Position numbers and translations under genes: made by a program. Shown here piece after piece: positions 8,378 through 16,719 of a stretch of DNA of 18,740 bases (within the stretch, counting starts at the first letter, position 1; every line of letters starts with the position of its first letter). The DNA is from Puniceicoccales bacterium (lineage in GTDB: Bacteria > Verrucomicrobiota > Verrucomicrobiia > Opitutales > LL51). A model generated the notes under the pieces. The model worked only from the letters and a program-made list of their open reading frames with translations. It had not been told where the DNA came from and did not search any database. The stretch is taken from the NCBI GenBank assembly GCA_031290315.1, contig JAITNS010000032.1, positions 1 through 18,740 on the forward strand. The letters are read 5' to 3'.

Positions 8378-8581
8378 ATGTTAGCAGAAATTACAAATAC
8401 AGGGTTAGTTGGGGCATTAGGATGTTTTGCCGCAGCATTTAGTGTAGCGAGTATTGGGGCGAAGGCGGTCGAGGGGGTTGCGCGCAATCCGGGTGCTGCC
8501 AATAAAATTATGGTCCAATCCATTATCGGTATGGCACTTGCAGAAGCAGTTGCCTTTTACGCGTTGTTCCTTGCTAAATAA
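8378..8581 (+). CDS. atpE: ATP synthase F0 subunit c
   Basis: 67 residues, two membrane helices joined by the polar loop ARNP (35-38). The ion-binding carboxylate is E56 in MALAEAVAFYAL. The residue after it is Ala, and V23 stands where sodium-binding rings have Gln, so this is predicted to be a proton-type ring. The usual GxGxGxGxG of helix 1 reads CxAxAxSxA (16-24), which is unusual and may alter ring size. The C-terminus is short, ending FLAK. It lies between atpB and atpF. Confidence 0.95.
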   Translation: MLAEITNTGLVGALGCFAAAFSVASIGAKAVEGVARNPGAANKIMVQSIIGMALAEAVAFYALFLAK

Positions 8582-8590
8582 AATGCGGCA

Positions 8591-9130
8591 ATGTTTGAGG
8601 AAATCACAGTCGTTTTAGGTAACATCGAAGGTGCACCCGTAGGCCTATTAGAGTCATTTGGAGTGCATTGGCAACTCCTTCTAATTCAATCGCTTAATTT
8701 CTTAGGTGTCGTTGCTATTCTATATTTCTTTGCATTTAAGCCAATCTTGAAAACGATGGAAGAACGAAAGTCTAAAATCGAAAACGGATTGCGCTATGCG
8801 GAAGAGATGCGCTTACAATTAGAGCGTTCGGATACGGTGGTACGCGGACGTCTCACCCAGGCGAAGGAAGGAGCTCATCAAATCCTCGAAGATGCAAAAC
8901 AGCAAGCGAAGATCTATTCGAGTAAGCAGAAAGCGGAAGTAGAGCGGCTTACTCAGGGAATGGTCGATGCTGCTAAGCGTAATATCGCCGAAGAAAAAAC
9001 GAAGATGTTGCGCGATCTGAAAGGAGAAATGAAAGCATTGGCCGTCGATGTCATCTCCAAAGTGTTAGAAAAAGAGATGTCTGCGGAAGAGCGTAAGCGA
9101 TATCTCGAGGGAATGGAGATCAAATTTTGA
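8591..9130 (+). CDS. atpF: ATP synthase F0 subunit b
   Basis: 179 residues, peripheral stalk. One N-terminal membrane helix (about 28-48, LLLIQSLNFLGVVAILYFFAF) is followed by the typical KPILKTMEERKSKIENGL turn and a long charged coiled coil to the C-terminus. Length and layout are normal for the family. Its start lies nine bases after the atpE stop, and atpH starts one base after its stop. Confidence 0.95.
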   Translation: MFEEITVVLGNIEGAPVGLLESFGVHWQLLLIQSLNFLGVVAILYFFAFKPILKTMEERKSKIENGLRYAEEMRLQLERSDTVVRGRLTQAKEGAHQILEDAKQQAKIYSSKQKAEVERLTQGMVDAAKRNIAEEKTKMLRDLKGEMKALAVDVISKVLEKEMSAEERKRYLEGMEIKF

Positions 9131-9131
9131 T

Positions 9132-9518
9132 ATGCGGTCAAAAAAAAAGATCAACGCCTTGGCGAAACAGTTTGCGCAAAAGTCTTTCGATGGGGCAACT
9201 GGAGTCATCGATCGGGAATACGTTCGGGCAGTTATTGAGGTCATTCAGGAGTTTCAGGAGGCGATGCGTAGCTTACTGTTGAAGCAGTATCAGTATTTTT
9301 TGGAGATGGAGCAGATAAATCGCATGGTACAAATAGAGTATGTTAGCGATTGCGATGTGTCAAAAATTCACGCTCAAATGGAACATTTGACGAACCAAAA
9401 ATTACAATTAATGACGGTCATCGTACCGGAGCTGATTGCAGGAATACGGATAACGCTCGGTGATCAAGTCTGGGAACGTTCGGTGCGTGGCGATTTGGAA
9501 GCAATTTGTCGCGCCTGA
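9132..9518 (+). CDS. atpH: ATP synthase subunit delta, short form
   Basis: 128 residues; the family is usually about 170-190. The C-terminal part is clear: MTVIVPELIAGIRITLGDQVW followed by SVRGDLEAI matches the end of bacterial delta/OSCP. The N-terminal helical domain, which binds the tops of the alpha subunits, is reduced to about 60 residues. The start (ATG 9132, one base after the atpF stop) leaves no room for more sequence upstream, and I see no frameshift that would restore it. The next gene is rodA rather than atpA, so the F1 subunits must be coded elsewhere. Confidence 0.88.
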   Translation: MRSKKKINALAKQFAQKSFDGATGVIDREYVRAVIEVIQEFQEAMRSLLLKQYQYFLEMEQINRMVQIEYVSDCDVSKIHAQMEHLTNQKLQLMTVIVPELIAGIRITLGDQVWERSVRGDLEAICRA

Positions 9519-9574
9519 TATCCTCTGTAGTTTGCCTAATCGATATGCCCTAGATCATTCTTGCTAGCGGTGAT

Positions 9575-10840
9575 ATGCTAAACCACGAAAAGATACGAGT
9601 TGTTTTTGGCATTAAACGTAATATTATTGCTTGGCTAAAAAATGTTTTCTATAAAAAGGAAAGTATGGGGTTCGATATAATTTCGCCAATTTGCATCATT
9701 TTATTGACGATGGTAGGGATTATGTCGATCTATTCTGCGCAAAGTTACCACATAGGACAGCAATGGAAATCACAAATGCAGTGGGCAATCCTCGGTACCT
9801 CACTTTACCTCACCGCCGCTTGTACGGATTATAAAATCTTATTGAAGCATGGGCATTGGATTTATTTCCTTTCCATTGCATTACTATTACTCGTATTTAC
9901 GCCGATTGGGTTGCGACGCTTTGGGGCGGTACGCTGGTTAAAATTTGGAGGGGTCGTAGTACAACCTTCGGAGGTCGCTAAATTGACGACACTTATTATG
10001 GGTGCTGGAATTCTAGCGCGGTCGAAGATAGGGAATATAAGAGACTCTTTAGCAGCGATTATTCGCCTATTAGCGATCTTTGCCATACCGGCTTTGCTCA
10101 TCATGTTGCAGCCGGATTTAGGCTCTTCATTGCCATTTTTGCCCATAGCATTTGTTTTATTATTCCTATCGAAGGTACCGGGGAAATTTTTTGTAACCAT
10201 TTTATCTTTATTAGTAGTATTGATGGGGATTGTTGCCTGGGATGCCTATACCTATCATTTATATTTAGATAAACATCAACTAAATCCGCAAACTTCGGTT
10301 GGACAATTCGAAAAAATTTCTTTACTTCCATTAAAGGACTATCAAAGGAATCGAATTATTTCGTTTGTAGCGCCGGATATTGTCGACCCAAAAGGTACAG
10401 GGATTAGCTGGAATTTGAGGCAATCGCTGATCGCAGTCGGATCAGGAGGACTGACTGGGAAAGGGCAAGGAAAGGGGACCCAAGCCAAATTGGGATATCT
10501 ACCGCAATCTGTGGCGACGAATGATTTTATTTTTTCGATAATCGCAGAGGAATATGGTTTAGTAGGAGGGATGTGCGTGTTACTTTTGTACGCCATTTTA
10601 ATTGCCAATAGCTTGCGGGTGGCATGGATCGCCCGCGATCGCTTTGGCTTACTGTTGGCGGTCGGTATCAGCGTCCTCTTACTGATCCATGTCTGTATCA
10701 ATATCGGTATGACACTCGGTATCATGCCCATTACCGGTATCCCTCTGCCCTTTATTAGTTATGGAGGGTCATTTATGGTATTATGCTGCATACTCCAAGG
10801 CATTATTCAAAGCATATATCGATTTAGGAGTGAATATTAA
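9575..10840 (+). CDS. rodA: Rod-shape SEDS peptidoglycan polymerase RodA
   Basis: 421 residues from ATG 9575. A second start at 9665 (residue 31, MGFDII) has AAGGA four bases upstream and begins right before the first membrane helix, so it may be the real one. Polytopic glycosyltransferase that elongates peptidoglycan together with a class B PBP. Seen: RWLKFGGVVVQPSEVAKL, QPDLGSSLPFLPI, YQRNRIISF, SGGLTGKGQGKGTQ, LPQSVATNDFIFSIIAEEYGL and MTLGIMPITGIPLPFISYGGS. The GxGxGTQ and PxxxTDFIF-like segments match RodA better than FtsW, with N in place of T. It is followed within one base of its stop by the RNase G gene. Confidence 0.93.
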   Translation: MLNHEKIRVVFGIKRNIIAWLKNVFYKKESMGFDIISPICIILLTMVGIMSIYSAQSYHIGQQWKSQMQWAILGTSLYLTAACTDYKILLKHGHWIYFLSIALLLLVFTPIGLRRFGAVRWLKFGGVVVQPSEVAKLTTLIMGAGILARSKIGNIRDSLAAIIRLLAIFAIPALLIMLQPDLGSSLPFLPIAFVLLFLSKVPGKFFVTILSLLVVLMGIVAWDAYTYHLYLDKHQLNPQTSVGQFEKISLLPLKDYQRNRIISFVAPDIVDPKGTGISWNLRQSLIAVGSGGLTGKGQGKGTQAKLGYLPQSVATNDFIFSIIAEEYGLVGGMCVLLLYAILIANSLRVAWIARDRFGLLLAVGISVLLLIHVCINIGMTLGIMPITGIPLPFISYGGSFMVLCCILQGIIQSIYRFRSEY

Positions 10841-10841
10841 G

Positions 10842-12548
10842 ATGAGTTATTTAGAAAAAGAAGATCAAGAAATTGTGGATGCCTTAAAAAGGGTACCCAT
10901 CGAAGATTATCGGGATATTCCCAACGAATCCGAACTTAAACAATTTTCAAAAGAACGTGAAAAAGATCAACCACTACTCCAACGTATTTTTAAAAAAATT
11001 ATTGTAGGCTCCAAAACATTTCGGGAGATCGTAATCAATGCTAATCCCCTAGAACGTCGGGTGGCGTTACTAGAGGATGGGATCTTAAAAGAATTTTCGG
11101 TAGAATACAATGATAAAACGAATTGGGTAGGCGCGGTCTTTAACGGGAAGATCCAAAATTTAGATTCGGGATTAAAGGCTGCATTTGTAGACGTTGGGAT
11201 GGAAAAAAATGCATTTTTACACTATTGGGATGCATTACCGGCGGCAACGGATTCGAGTATAGAAGTAGTACGGAAGAATCATTCGACGAAGCCACGTCCA
11301 TTGACTGCCAATAAGATCCCCGATATTTATCCGGTTGGCTCGGAGATTATGGTACAGATTATTAAGGATCAGATTGGATCCAAAGGCCCGCGTATAACGA
11401 CTAATATTGCCTTAGCGGGACGATTTATAGTACTAATGCCCTATGGGGGGGAGTGTGGGGTTTCAAAGAAAATTGAAAACCCAAAAGAGCGTCAGCGTCT
11501 CAAGAAAATTTTGCAAACATTGACGATCCCCGAAGGTGCGGGTATTATTGTTCGGACTGCCGGTGAGGGTAAGAAGTTGCGCTACTTTGTCCGCGATCTA
11601 CATATGTTGCTACAAAAGTGGCAATCAATTTTAGAAGCACAGGAGAAGAATAAGAAGAAAATTGCCCTATTATATCAGGAGCCAGATTTGATTGAATTAT
11701 CGGCTCGTGATTTTTTAACGGAGGAGATTGACCGGGCGATTGTCGATGATTTAGGTACCTACGAACGTATGCTTGATTTAGTGGGAAAAGTTTCCAAGCG
11801 TTCCAAGTCAAAAATTCAGTATTTTTCCGAATCAATTCCGGTTTTTGAGCGCTTTAACGTCGATCGGCAAATTGAGCAAACATTTATGCGCCACGTGGCT
11901 CTACCTTCCGGTGGTGAGATTGTGATCGATGAGGTGGAGGCGTTGACGGCGATCGACGTCAATACGGGGAGCCATCGCAATCGGGAGCGCGATACGGATA
12001 AGAATTTTATTTATCAGGTAAATATGGAAGCGGCGCAGGAGATCGCCCGTCAGATTAAGCTACGAAATTTAGGGGGGCTCATCATTATCGATTTTATCGA
12101 CATGAAGAATATCCGAGATCGGCGGAGGTTATATGATTTGATGTGTAACTTGCTGAAGAATGATGCGGAGCGGACACAGATTTTACCGATTTCGGCATTT
12201 GGGTTGATGCAGATTTCTCGGCAACGGCATTCGCAGAGTACGTCGCGTGATATGCGGGCGACTTGCCATTATTGTAACGGGCGTAGTTTTGTAAAATCGC
12301 CGCGTACGGTCAGCATCGAGATTCATCGAAAATTGATCAATTTGATGAAAAAATATGGTGGAGCGGTATCGAGTATACGTGTCTATCTCCACCCCATGGT
12401 GCTAGACTATTTGCGGAATGCCTACGAAAAGCGCTTACTGGAAATTGAAGCCACCTATAAAATAAAATTAATTTTCCGTGTCGATCCTGTTTTTCATATT
12501 GAAAACTTTAAAATTTTAGATTCTGATACTCATTCTGAATTGAAATGA
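10842..12548 (+). CDS. rng: Ribonuclease G/E
   Basis: 568 residues from ATG 10842 (MSYLEKEDQEI). An upstream in-frame start at 10761 lies inside rodA and is rejected. AGGAG at 10826-10830 could serve as ribosome site. Single-strand endoribonuclease acting in rRNA maturation and mRNA decay. Seen: an acidic N-terminal extension (1-60), an S1-like domain (about 85-190), catalytic magnesium ligands D372 (LTAIDVNTG) and D417 (GLIIIDFID), and the zinc-link CHYC (C475, C478) needed for dimerisation. It lacks the long C-terminal scaffold of E. coli RNase E, hence RNase G-type. The ddl start overlaps its stop (ATGA). Confidence 0.94.
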   Translation: MSYLEKEDQEIVDALKRVPIEDYRDIPNESELKQFSKEREKDQPLLQRIFKKIIVGSKTFREIVINANPLERRVALLEDGILKEFSVEYNDKTNWVGAVFNGKIQNLDSGLKAAFVDVGMEKNAFLHYWDALPAATDSSIEVVRKNHSTKPRPLTANKIPDIYPVGSEIMVQIIKDQIGSKGPRITTNIALAGRFIVLMPYGGECGVSKKIENPKERQRLKKILQTLTIPEGAGIIVRTAGEGKKLRYFVRDLHMLLQKWQSILEAQEKNKKKIALLYQEPDLIELSARDFLTEEIDRAIVDDLGTYERMLDLVGKVSKRSKSKIQYFSESIPVFERFNVDRQIEQTFMRHVALPSGGEIVIDEVEALTAIDVNTGSHRNRERDTDKNFIYQVNMEAAQEIARQIKLRNLGGLIIIDFIDMKNIRDRRRLYDLMCNLLKNDAERTQILPISAFGLMQISRQRHSQSTSRDMRATCHYCNGRSFVKSPRTVSIEIHRKLINLMKKYGGAVSSIRVYLHPMVLDYLRNAYEKRLLEIEATYKIKLIFRVDPVFHIENFKILDSDTHSELK

Positions 12549-13528
12549 ATTTTAAAATAAAGAGGGTCGCTATTTTGTGTGGAGGTGGAAGTTCGTCGGA
12601 GCGGGAGGTATCGTTGTGCAGTGGTCGTGCGGTATTTGAGGCCATAAAATCCCATATCGATGCGGAACTTTTCGAACTATCCCAGGATCAATTACCGAAG
12701 GATTTAGATCCGGAGCGCTTTGTGGTCTTTCCGATGATCCATGGGGAATTCGGGGAAGATGGTCAACTCCAAGCATTATTGGAAGCGAAACATTTTACCT
12801 ATTGTGGAAGTAATGGAACGGCAAGTCGTTTGTGTATGGATAAAGCGCGGGCAAAGGAGATCGCCAAAGATGTAGGAGCATTGACCGCGCAATCCTTGCT
12901 CTATGAAGGACAAAATTTTACGGAACTTTGGGATAAGATGGGTGGCCCATTTGTCATCAAACCGAATGATCGGGGCAGTAGTATCGGTGTAGCAAAGGTA
13001 TATGGGGAAGACGATTTTATACGTTGTTTGGAAATGCTCGAAAAAGGGTTTTGTTCTATCGGGAACGGTGAACATAAAGTAGCAATTGGAGTTTGGCTTA
13101 TTGAGGCATGTATCGAGGGACGTGAATTGACGGTGAGTATTTTAGGAGAAAAAGCATTACCAGTTATCGAAATGCGGGCGAAGGATGGATTTTACGATTA
13201 CCAACACAAGTATACATCGGGGATGACGGAGTATCTTGTTCCGGCACCGATTTCGGAAACCCAATATATTCAAAACATTTCAGAAAAAATTTTCAAGCGC
13301 TGTGGTTGTCGAGGATTTGGGCGTTTAGATTTCATTTTAAACGATCGGGGCGAGTTCTATTTTTTAGAAATTAATACCATACCGGGGATGACGGCGACCA
13401 GTTTAGTTCCGAAAGCGGCTGCCGCGGTAGGCATTTCTTTTAGGGATCTTTGTTTAAAGATACTCGAGTCAGCCATGGAAAATGATTATCACATTTCTCC
13501 CCCTTATCGGTCGCCAAAAAGTGCTTGA
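12545..13528 (+). CDS. ddl: D-alanine--D-alanine ligase
   Basis: 327 residues, ATP-grasp enzyme that makes the D-Ala-D-Ala dipeptide for peptidoglycan. Seen: GGGSSSEREVSL (13-24) with the substrate-binding Glu, HGEFGEDG (67-74), FVIKPNDRGSSIG (136-148), the GFYDYQHKY segment (215-223) with the Tyr typical of D-Ala-D-Ala rather than D-Ala-D-Lac ligases, and RLDF/FLEINTIPGMT (260-283) with the metal ligands. Length is normal. Its ATG overlaps the rng stop by four bases, so the two are translationally coupled; ftsQ follows 36 bases later. Confidence 0.96.
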   Translation: MNFKIKRVAILCGGGSSSEREVSLCSGRAVFEAIKSHIDAELFELSQDQLPKDLDPERFVVFPMIHGEFGEDGQLQALLEAKHFTYCGSNGTASRLCMDKARAKEIAKDVGALTAQSLLYEGQNFTELWDKMGGPFVIKPNDRGSSIGVAKVYGEDDFIRCLEMLEKGFCSIGNGEHKVAIGVWLIEACIEGRELTVSILGEKALPVIEMRAKDGFYDYQHKYTSGMTEYLVPAPISETQYIQNISEKIFKRCGCRGFGRLDFILNDRGEFYFLEINTIPGMTATSLVPKAAAAVGISFRDLCLKILESAMENDYHISPPYRSPKSA

Positions 13529-13564
13529 AAAATAAAATATTTTAGCACATAATGCGGCTAGTTA

Positions 13565-14464
13565 ATGTGGTTTTTCCGTAAAAAGTCAGATCCCCGTGTA
13601 AAACAGATCACGCTCCAAGGTCAAAAAAAACAGGATTCGAAGGCCGACGGTACGCATTTTAGAAAATATTTTTTTAAAATTTTCACTTACTTCTTATTAT
13701 TATGGGGAGTATTATATGGTGGAAAAATTTTATGGATTCGGATAAAGGGTCCTTTAAAAATTTGGTGGAGAAATATTTACAAGCAACCATTGGATCACGT
13801 GGAGTTCAAATCGAATGGGTTTTTAACGCCTCAGTGGGTGAAGCCATTTTTATCGGATATTAGGAGGGATATTGATATGATGGATATCGACATTTTCGCC
13901 ATAAAAGGAAAAATCGAAACTTGTTTCCAGGTAAAAAAAGTTATTGTTCAACGCAAATTCCCTGCAACTTTAAAAATTATTATAGAAGAACGCATTCCTG
14001 TTTTACGCCTATTGATTAGCGAAGGGCACTTGAAGCGCGAGATGTTAATTGACGTAGAAGGCGTAGTATTTTACGGGGAAGGGATTCCGGAATTAGAGCG
14101 TCATGCCATGCCATTTTTGAGTGGTATTATTTTAAAAAAGAACAAAGATGGGTCCTATGAAAAGGTTCCGATGTTCGATAAAGTGTACCAATTATTACAT
14201 ATCGCTAAGACAAAGTATTGGTCGATTTATGTACAGATGGAGGTGGTATCGATTGAGCATTTAAAGAAGCGATGTGTGCCGTGGTCGAAGATTAATGTAC
14301 GTTGCCAATGTGCTTCTGCGATTATTTTTAAGGATAGCGATTTCGATGAACAACTAAAACGCCTCGATTTTATCCTCAATACTCCGAAGATTCGTGACAA
14401 CTTACCCCTAGAGCGCATCGATCTCAGTCTAGGTAATGATGCGGTCGTGAAATTTCAAAAATAA
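13565..14464 (+). CDS. ftsQ: Cell division protein FtsQ/DivIB
   Basis: 299 residues. Basic cytoplasmic N-terminus (1-35), one membrane helix (about 36-56), then a POTRA domain (about 75-145: LDHVEFKSNGFLT ... VKKVIVQRKFPATLKIIIEERIPVLRL), followed by a beta domain ending near VVKFQK. This is the FtsQ/DivIB layout, a periplasmic linker of the divisome. Position just after ddl agrees with the usual mra/dcw order. ftsA and ftsZ do not follow; the next gene is a beta-helix transferase. No clear Shine-Dalgarno precedes the ATG. Confidence 0.87.
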   Translation: MWFFRKKSDPRVKQITLQGQKKQDSKADGTHFRKYFFKIFTYFLLLWGVLYGGKILWIRIKGPLKIWWRNIYKQPLDHVEFKSNGFLTPQWVKPFLSDIRRDIDMMDIDIFAIKGKIETCFQVKKVIVQRKFPATLKIIIEERIPVLRLLISEGHLKREMLIDVEGVVFYGEGIPELERHAMPFLSGIILKKNKDGSYEKVPMFDKVYQLLHIAKTKYWSIYVQMEVVSIEHLKKRCVPWSKINVRCQCASAIIFKDSDFDEQLKRLDFILNTPKIRDNLPLERIDLSLGNDAVVKFQK

Positions 14465-14527
14465 ATTATTCATAATAAAATTTCATTATAAATTATTCTC
14501 GGATTGTTTTCGTTGAAAGAATTGAAA

Positions 14528-14536
14528 TGATATACA
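14528..14536 (+). promoter_or_regulatory. Possible extended -10 promoter for the beta-helix gene
   Basis: TGATATACA fits an extended -10 (TGN followed by TATACA), about 16 bases before the ATG at 14552. TTGAAA at 14513 is too close to serve as a normal -35. The intergenic region (14465-14551) is AT-rich, so this is a modest call. Confidence 0.35.
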
Positions 14537-14551
14537 CTTTCAGTCACAATT

Positions 14552-15268
14552 ATGTATGCGAATGATTTTTTTAATTTACCAAATAGTTTAGATATTTTTT
14601 CTCATTTTTTCCCGGCCAATGAACTGCCTTGGAATTGGCTTGAAAATATAGAAAAAGCGTTACTAGCATATCAAAGTTTAACCCCACAGGAAAAAAAATA
14701 TAATTTCTTAAAAAAAATTAAAAATTTATTTTCTCCTTCGACTGCGATAAGGATCGGAAAAAATGTCCACATTGAGAAAGATGTCCAGTTGCCCGTTACA
14801 TGTACGATCGAAGATAATGTTTACATCGGTGCTAAAACTGAGATTCGTAGTGGAGCGTTAATTCGTAAAAATGTTATCATTGGTGAGAATTGTGTGATTG
14901 GCAATTCCTGTGAAATTAAGAATTCATTGATTATGGATCATGTACACATCGCACATTTTAATTACGTTGGCGATTCAATTTTAGGTTCTCATACGCATCT
15001 TGGAGCGGGAGCGATTTTATCAAATTTGCGTTTCGATCAAAAATTAGTATCGATAAAGATAGGGGGAGAAAAAATCGAGACAGGGCTCAGGAAATTGGGT
15101 GCGATTTTAGGCGAAGGCGCTCAAGTGGGTTGTAATGCGGTATTATTACCCGGTACGCTAATGGGAAAATTCTCCGTAGTTTCGGTTGGCACGACATTTG
15201 GCGGATATTTACAGGAAAATACGATTACTTATTATAAACAAATACGAAAATCATTGCCCTTGGAATGA
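14552..15268 (+). CDS. Left-handed beta-helix (GlmU C-domain-like) acyl/acetyltransferase
   Basis: 238 residues. After a helical N-terminal segment (1-65) come about ten hexapeptide turns (about 65-205: IRIGKNVHIEKDVQL, VYIGAKTEI, VIIGENCVIGNSCEI, ILGSHTHLGAGAIL, AILGEGAQVGCNAVLLPGTLMG). The segment HIAHFNYVGDSILGSHTHLGAGA is close to the active-site region of the GlmU acetyltransferase domain, with its catalytic His in a H-x-x-Y-x-G-D setting. The N-terminal pyrophosphorylase half of GlmU is absent. The substrate cannot be named; a nucleotide-sugar or amino-sugar acceptor is likely. Its 3' end was copied and decayed at about 16597-16719. Confidence 0.8.
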   Translation: MYANDFFNLPNSLDIFSHFFPANELPWNWLENIEKALLAYQSLTPQEKKYNFLKKIKNLFSPSTAIRIGKNVHIEKDVQLPVTCTIEDNVYIGAKTEIRSGALIRKNVIIGENCVIGNSCEIKNSLIMDHVHIAHFNYVGDSILGSHTHLGAGAILSNLRFDQKLVSIKIGGEKIETGLRKLGAILGEGAQVGCNAVLLPGTLMGKFSVVSVGTTFGGYLQENTITYYKQIRKSLPLE

Positions 15269-15391
15269 AAATAATAGAGAATTACACATAAAATGGATCA
15301 TAGAACAGAAAAATAAAAAAAATATATAAAGTACTTGACTTCTCTAAAGGCCCTAATTTAGTGCGTACCATCTAACTAAATATATTATTTT
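15197..15391 (+). repeat. Source copy of duplicated segment (3' end of beta-helix gene plus leader)
   Basis: This stretch and 16648-16830 are clearly alike: both contain TTTGGCGGATATTTA, TATTATAAACAAATA, TTGACT and an AT-rich leader in the same order. The offset is about 1440-1450 bases. It shows that the second coiled-coil gene arose by tandem duplication that included part of the upstream gene. Confidence 0.85.
15335..15362 (+). promoter_or_regulatory. Predicted promoter of coiled-coil gene 1
   Basis: TTGACT (15335-15340), 16-base spacer, TTTAGT (15357-15362). It is duplicated ahead of gene 2 as TTGACT at 16781. The leader to the ATG at 15392 is short, AT-rich and lacks a Shine-Dalgarno. 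Confidence 0.5.
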
Positions 15392-16495
15392 ATGAATAAG
15401 TTAAATGAGTTAAATAAGTTGAATAAGTTAATATTGGTTTTAGGTCTCTCTTTGGGAGTGACTTCTTTTTCAATGGCATCGTTCCCAGGTGCATCAATTA
15501 TCCTTCCGGAGAATCCTCCCCAAGAGGAAAGAAAGATTGTTATAGAGGAAGAAGAAGAAGAGGAGGAGGAATATGTGCCAAAAGATGTTAAAGAAGTTCA
15601 AGCTGGAATTGCAGCACTGCAGCTGAATCCGGAAAGTCCAGAAGCGCAAATAATTGAAAATCTTCAAGCAAAAATCAGTGATTTCCAAGTAGCACTTAAA
15701 AGCCTTCAAACAATAGTTATAGAACTCGAGCAAGGTTCAGAAAGTAATCAAGCGGAGGAAATAGTAATAAACCTTGAAAAAACAATCGAAACCGTTCAAG
15801 AAATAGTAACAGCACTTAAAAGTGATATCAGAACCATTCATTTAAAAATTAGAGAACTTCGACAGACTTTAGATACAGAAAGGCCAGAGTTGGAATTGTC
15901 CGATGTGATCGCAAGTCTTCCAGCAAGGGCAGAGAGGCTTCAAGTAATAATTGGGGAATTTAGCGTAGTAGTTACGAACGTTCAGCAAGCTGTAGAAAAT
16001 AATGAATTGTTGGACATAGGAATACAGCAGGATCTTCAAACCCAAATTGTAAACATTCGAAGAGAGCTAAGAAACCTTCAAGGAGAAGAATTGATCATAT
16101 TGAGAAGAGTTGACGGAGGAATCGAAGCTCTTCAAATAGCGGAAGCTCTTCAAAGACAAATTGCAGAACCTCGCCCGGATGGCTTAAAATACGTCTCTGG
16201 TACTATATTGAGGGTAGATGGGGATGGCCAAATTGTGGTAGTACCTCATGAAGGTTGGTGTTCTTGTATTAAGAAATGGATTAAGAAAGCTGCTCAAATT
16301 GGAGGTTGCATTATAGTGACAAGGGCGGTCTATGATTTATTACCAGCAAATCTACAGGAAGGTATTAATGATTTAGTAGCACAAGGAGTGATATGTGTAG
16401 AAACAGTTGTTTCGCAGACATGGCAACTCGCCGGTACAATATCTCATCCCTTTGATAAATGTATCCTAGCTGTTATTAATTATTTTAGAAATTAA
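15392..16495 (+). CDS. Secreted coiled-coil protein of unknown function, paralog 1
   Basis: 367 residues, family not recognised. Seen: signal peptide (about 1-29, LILVLGLSLGVTSFSMA), an acidic stretch with nine Glu in a row (about 52-60), the motif ALQLNP, a long coiled-coil region (about 85-255) rich in Leu, Ile, Gln and Glu, then a C-terminal module GTILRVDGDGQIVVV, W-C-S-C, an amphipathic/hydrophobic helix and YDLLPAN. The last 41 residues are absent from paralog 2. The N-terminus holds four NKL/NEL units from a 9-base repeat. Arg is mostly AGA here, unlike the CGN-rich core genes. Export by Sec is predicted; whether it is surface-bound or released through the type II system upstream cannot be told. 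Confidence 0.75.
   Translation: MNKLNELNKLNKLILVLGLSLGVTSFSMASFPGASIILPENPPQEERKIVIEEEEEEEEEYVPKDVKEVQAGIAALQLNPESPEAQIIENLQAKISDFQVALKSLQTIVIELEQGSESNQAEEIVINLEKTIETVQEIVTALKSDIRTIHLKIRELRQTLDTERPELELSDVIASLPARAERLQVIIGEFSVVVTNVQQAVENNELLDIGIQQDLQTQIVNIRRELRNLQGEELIILRRVDGGIEALQIAEALQRQIAEPRPDGLKYVSGTILRVDGDGQIVVVPHEGWCSCIKKWIKKAAQIGGCIIVTRAVYDLLPANLQEGINDLVAQGVICVETVVSQTWQLAGTISHPFDKCILAVINYFRN
15395..15430 (+). repeat. Four 9-base tandem repeats in the signal peptide codons
   Basis: AATAAGTTA repeated four times with one or two changes (15395, 15404, 15413, 15422), encoding NKL, NEL, NKL, NKL. Paralog 2 has only one unit, so copy number has changed since duplication. Confidence 0.85.
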
Positions 16496-16516
16496 TACGA
16501 CTGAAATATGTAAAAG

Positions 16517-16544
16517 GATCCCGATCCAGTCGGGATTTTTTTTT
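16517..16544 (+). terminator. Rho-independent terminator after coiled-coil gene 1
   Basis: Stem ATCCCGA (16518-16524) pairs with TCGGGAT (16530-16536), loop of five bases, followed by a run of nine T. It lies about 20 bases after the gene 1 stop. Confidence 0.88.
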
Positions 16545-16596
16545 GTAATATTTAAAGCAAGTGAATATGCATTTTTTTCATTTATATACATGATTC
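16545..16596. other. Short AT-rich spacer, no feature seen
   Basis: Between the terminator and the decayed beta-helix fragment. It may be older, unrecognisable remains of the duplicated segment. I see no gene or stable structure. Confidence 0.4.
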
Positions 16597-16719
16597 CTTA
16601 CTTTCTCTTATATCTCAAACTTTTCGATGATTTCTATGAATACGGTATTTGGCGGATATTTAGAGTAAAGTACAATCACCTATTATAAACAAATAAATAA
16701 ATCATCTCCTTTGATTGAA
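16597..16719 (+). pseudogene. Decayed 3' fragment of the beta-helix transferase gene
   Basis: Read in frame from 16621 it gives FSMISMNTVFGGYLE, a stop, then STITYYKQINKSSPL. The intact gene ends FSVVSVGTTFGGYLQEN, TITYYKQIRKSLPLE. The in-frame stop (16663-16668 region) and loss of the original stop show it is not used. Weaker likeness reaches back to about 16597. The fragment dates the duplication of the neighbouring coiled-coil gene. Confidence 0.82.

Noticed and set aside
10761..10841. Upstream start for RNase G inside rodA
   Set aside because: The 27 extra residues are an out-of-frame reading of the conserved rodA end; ATG 10842 follows the rodA stop directly.
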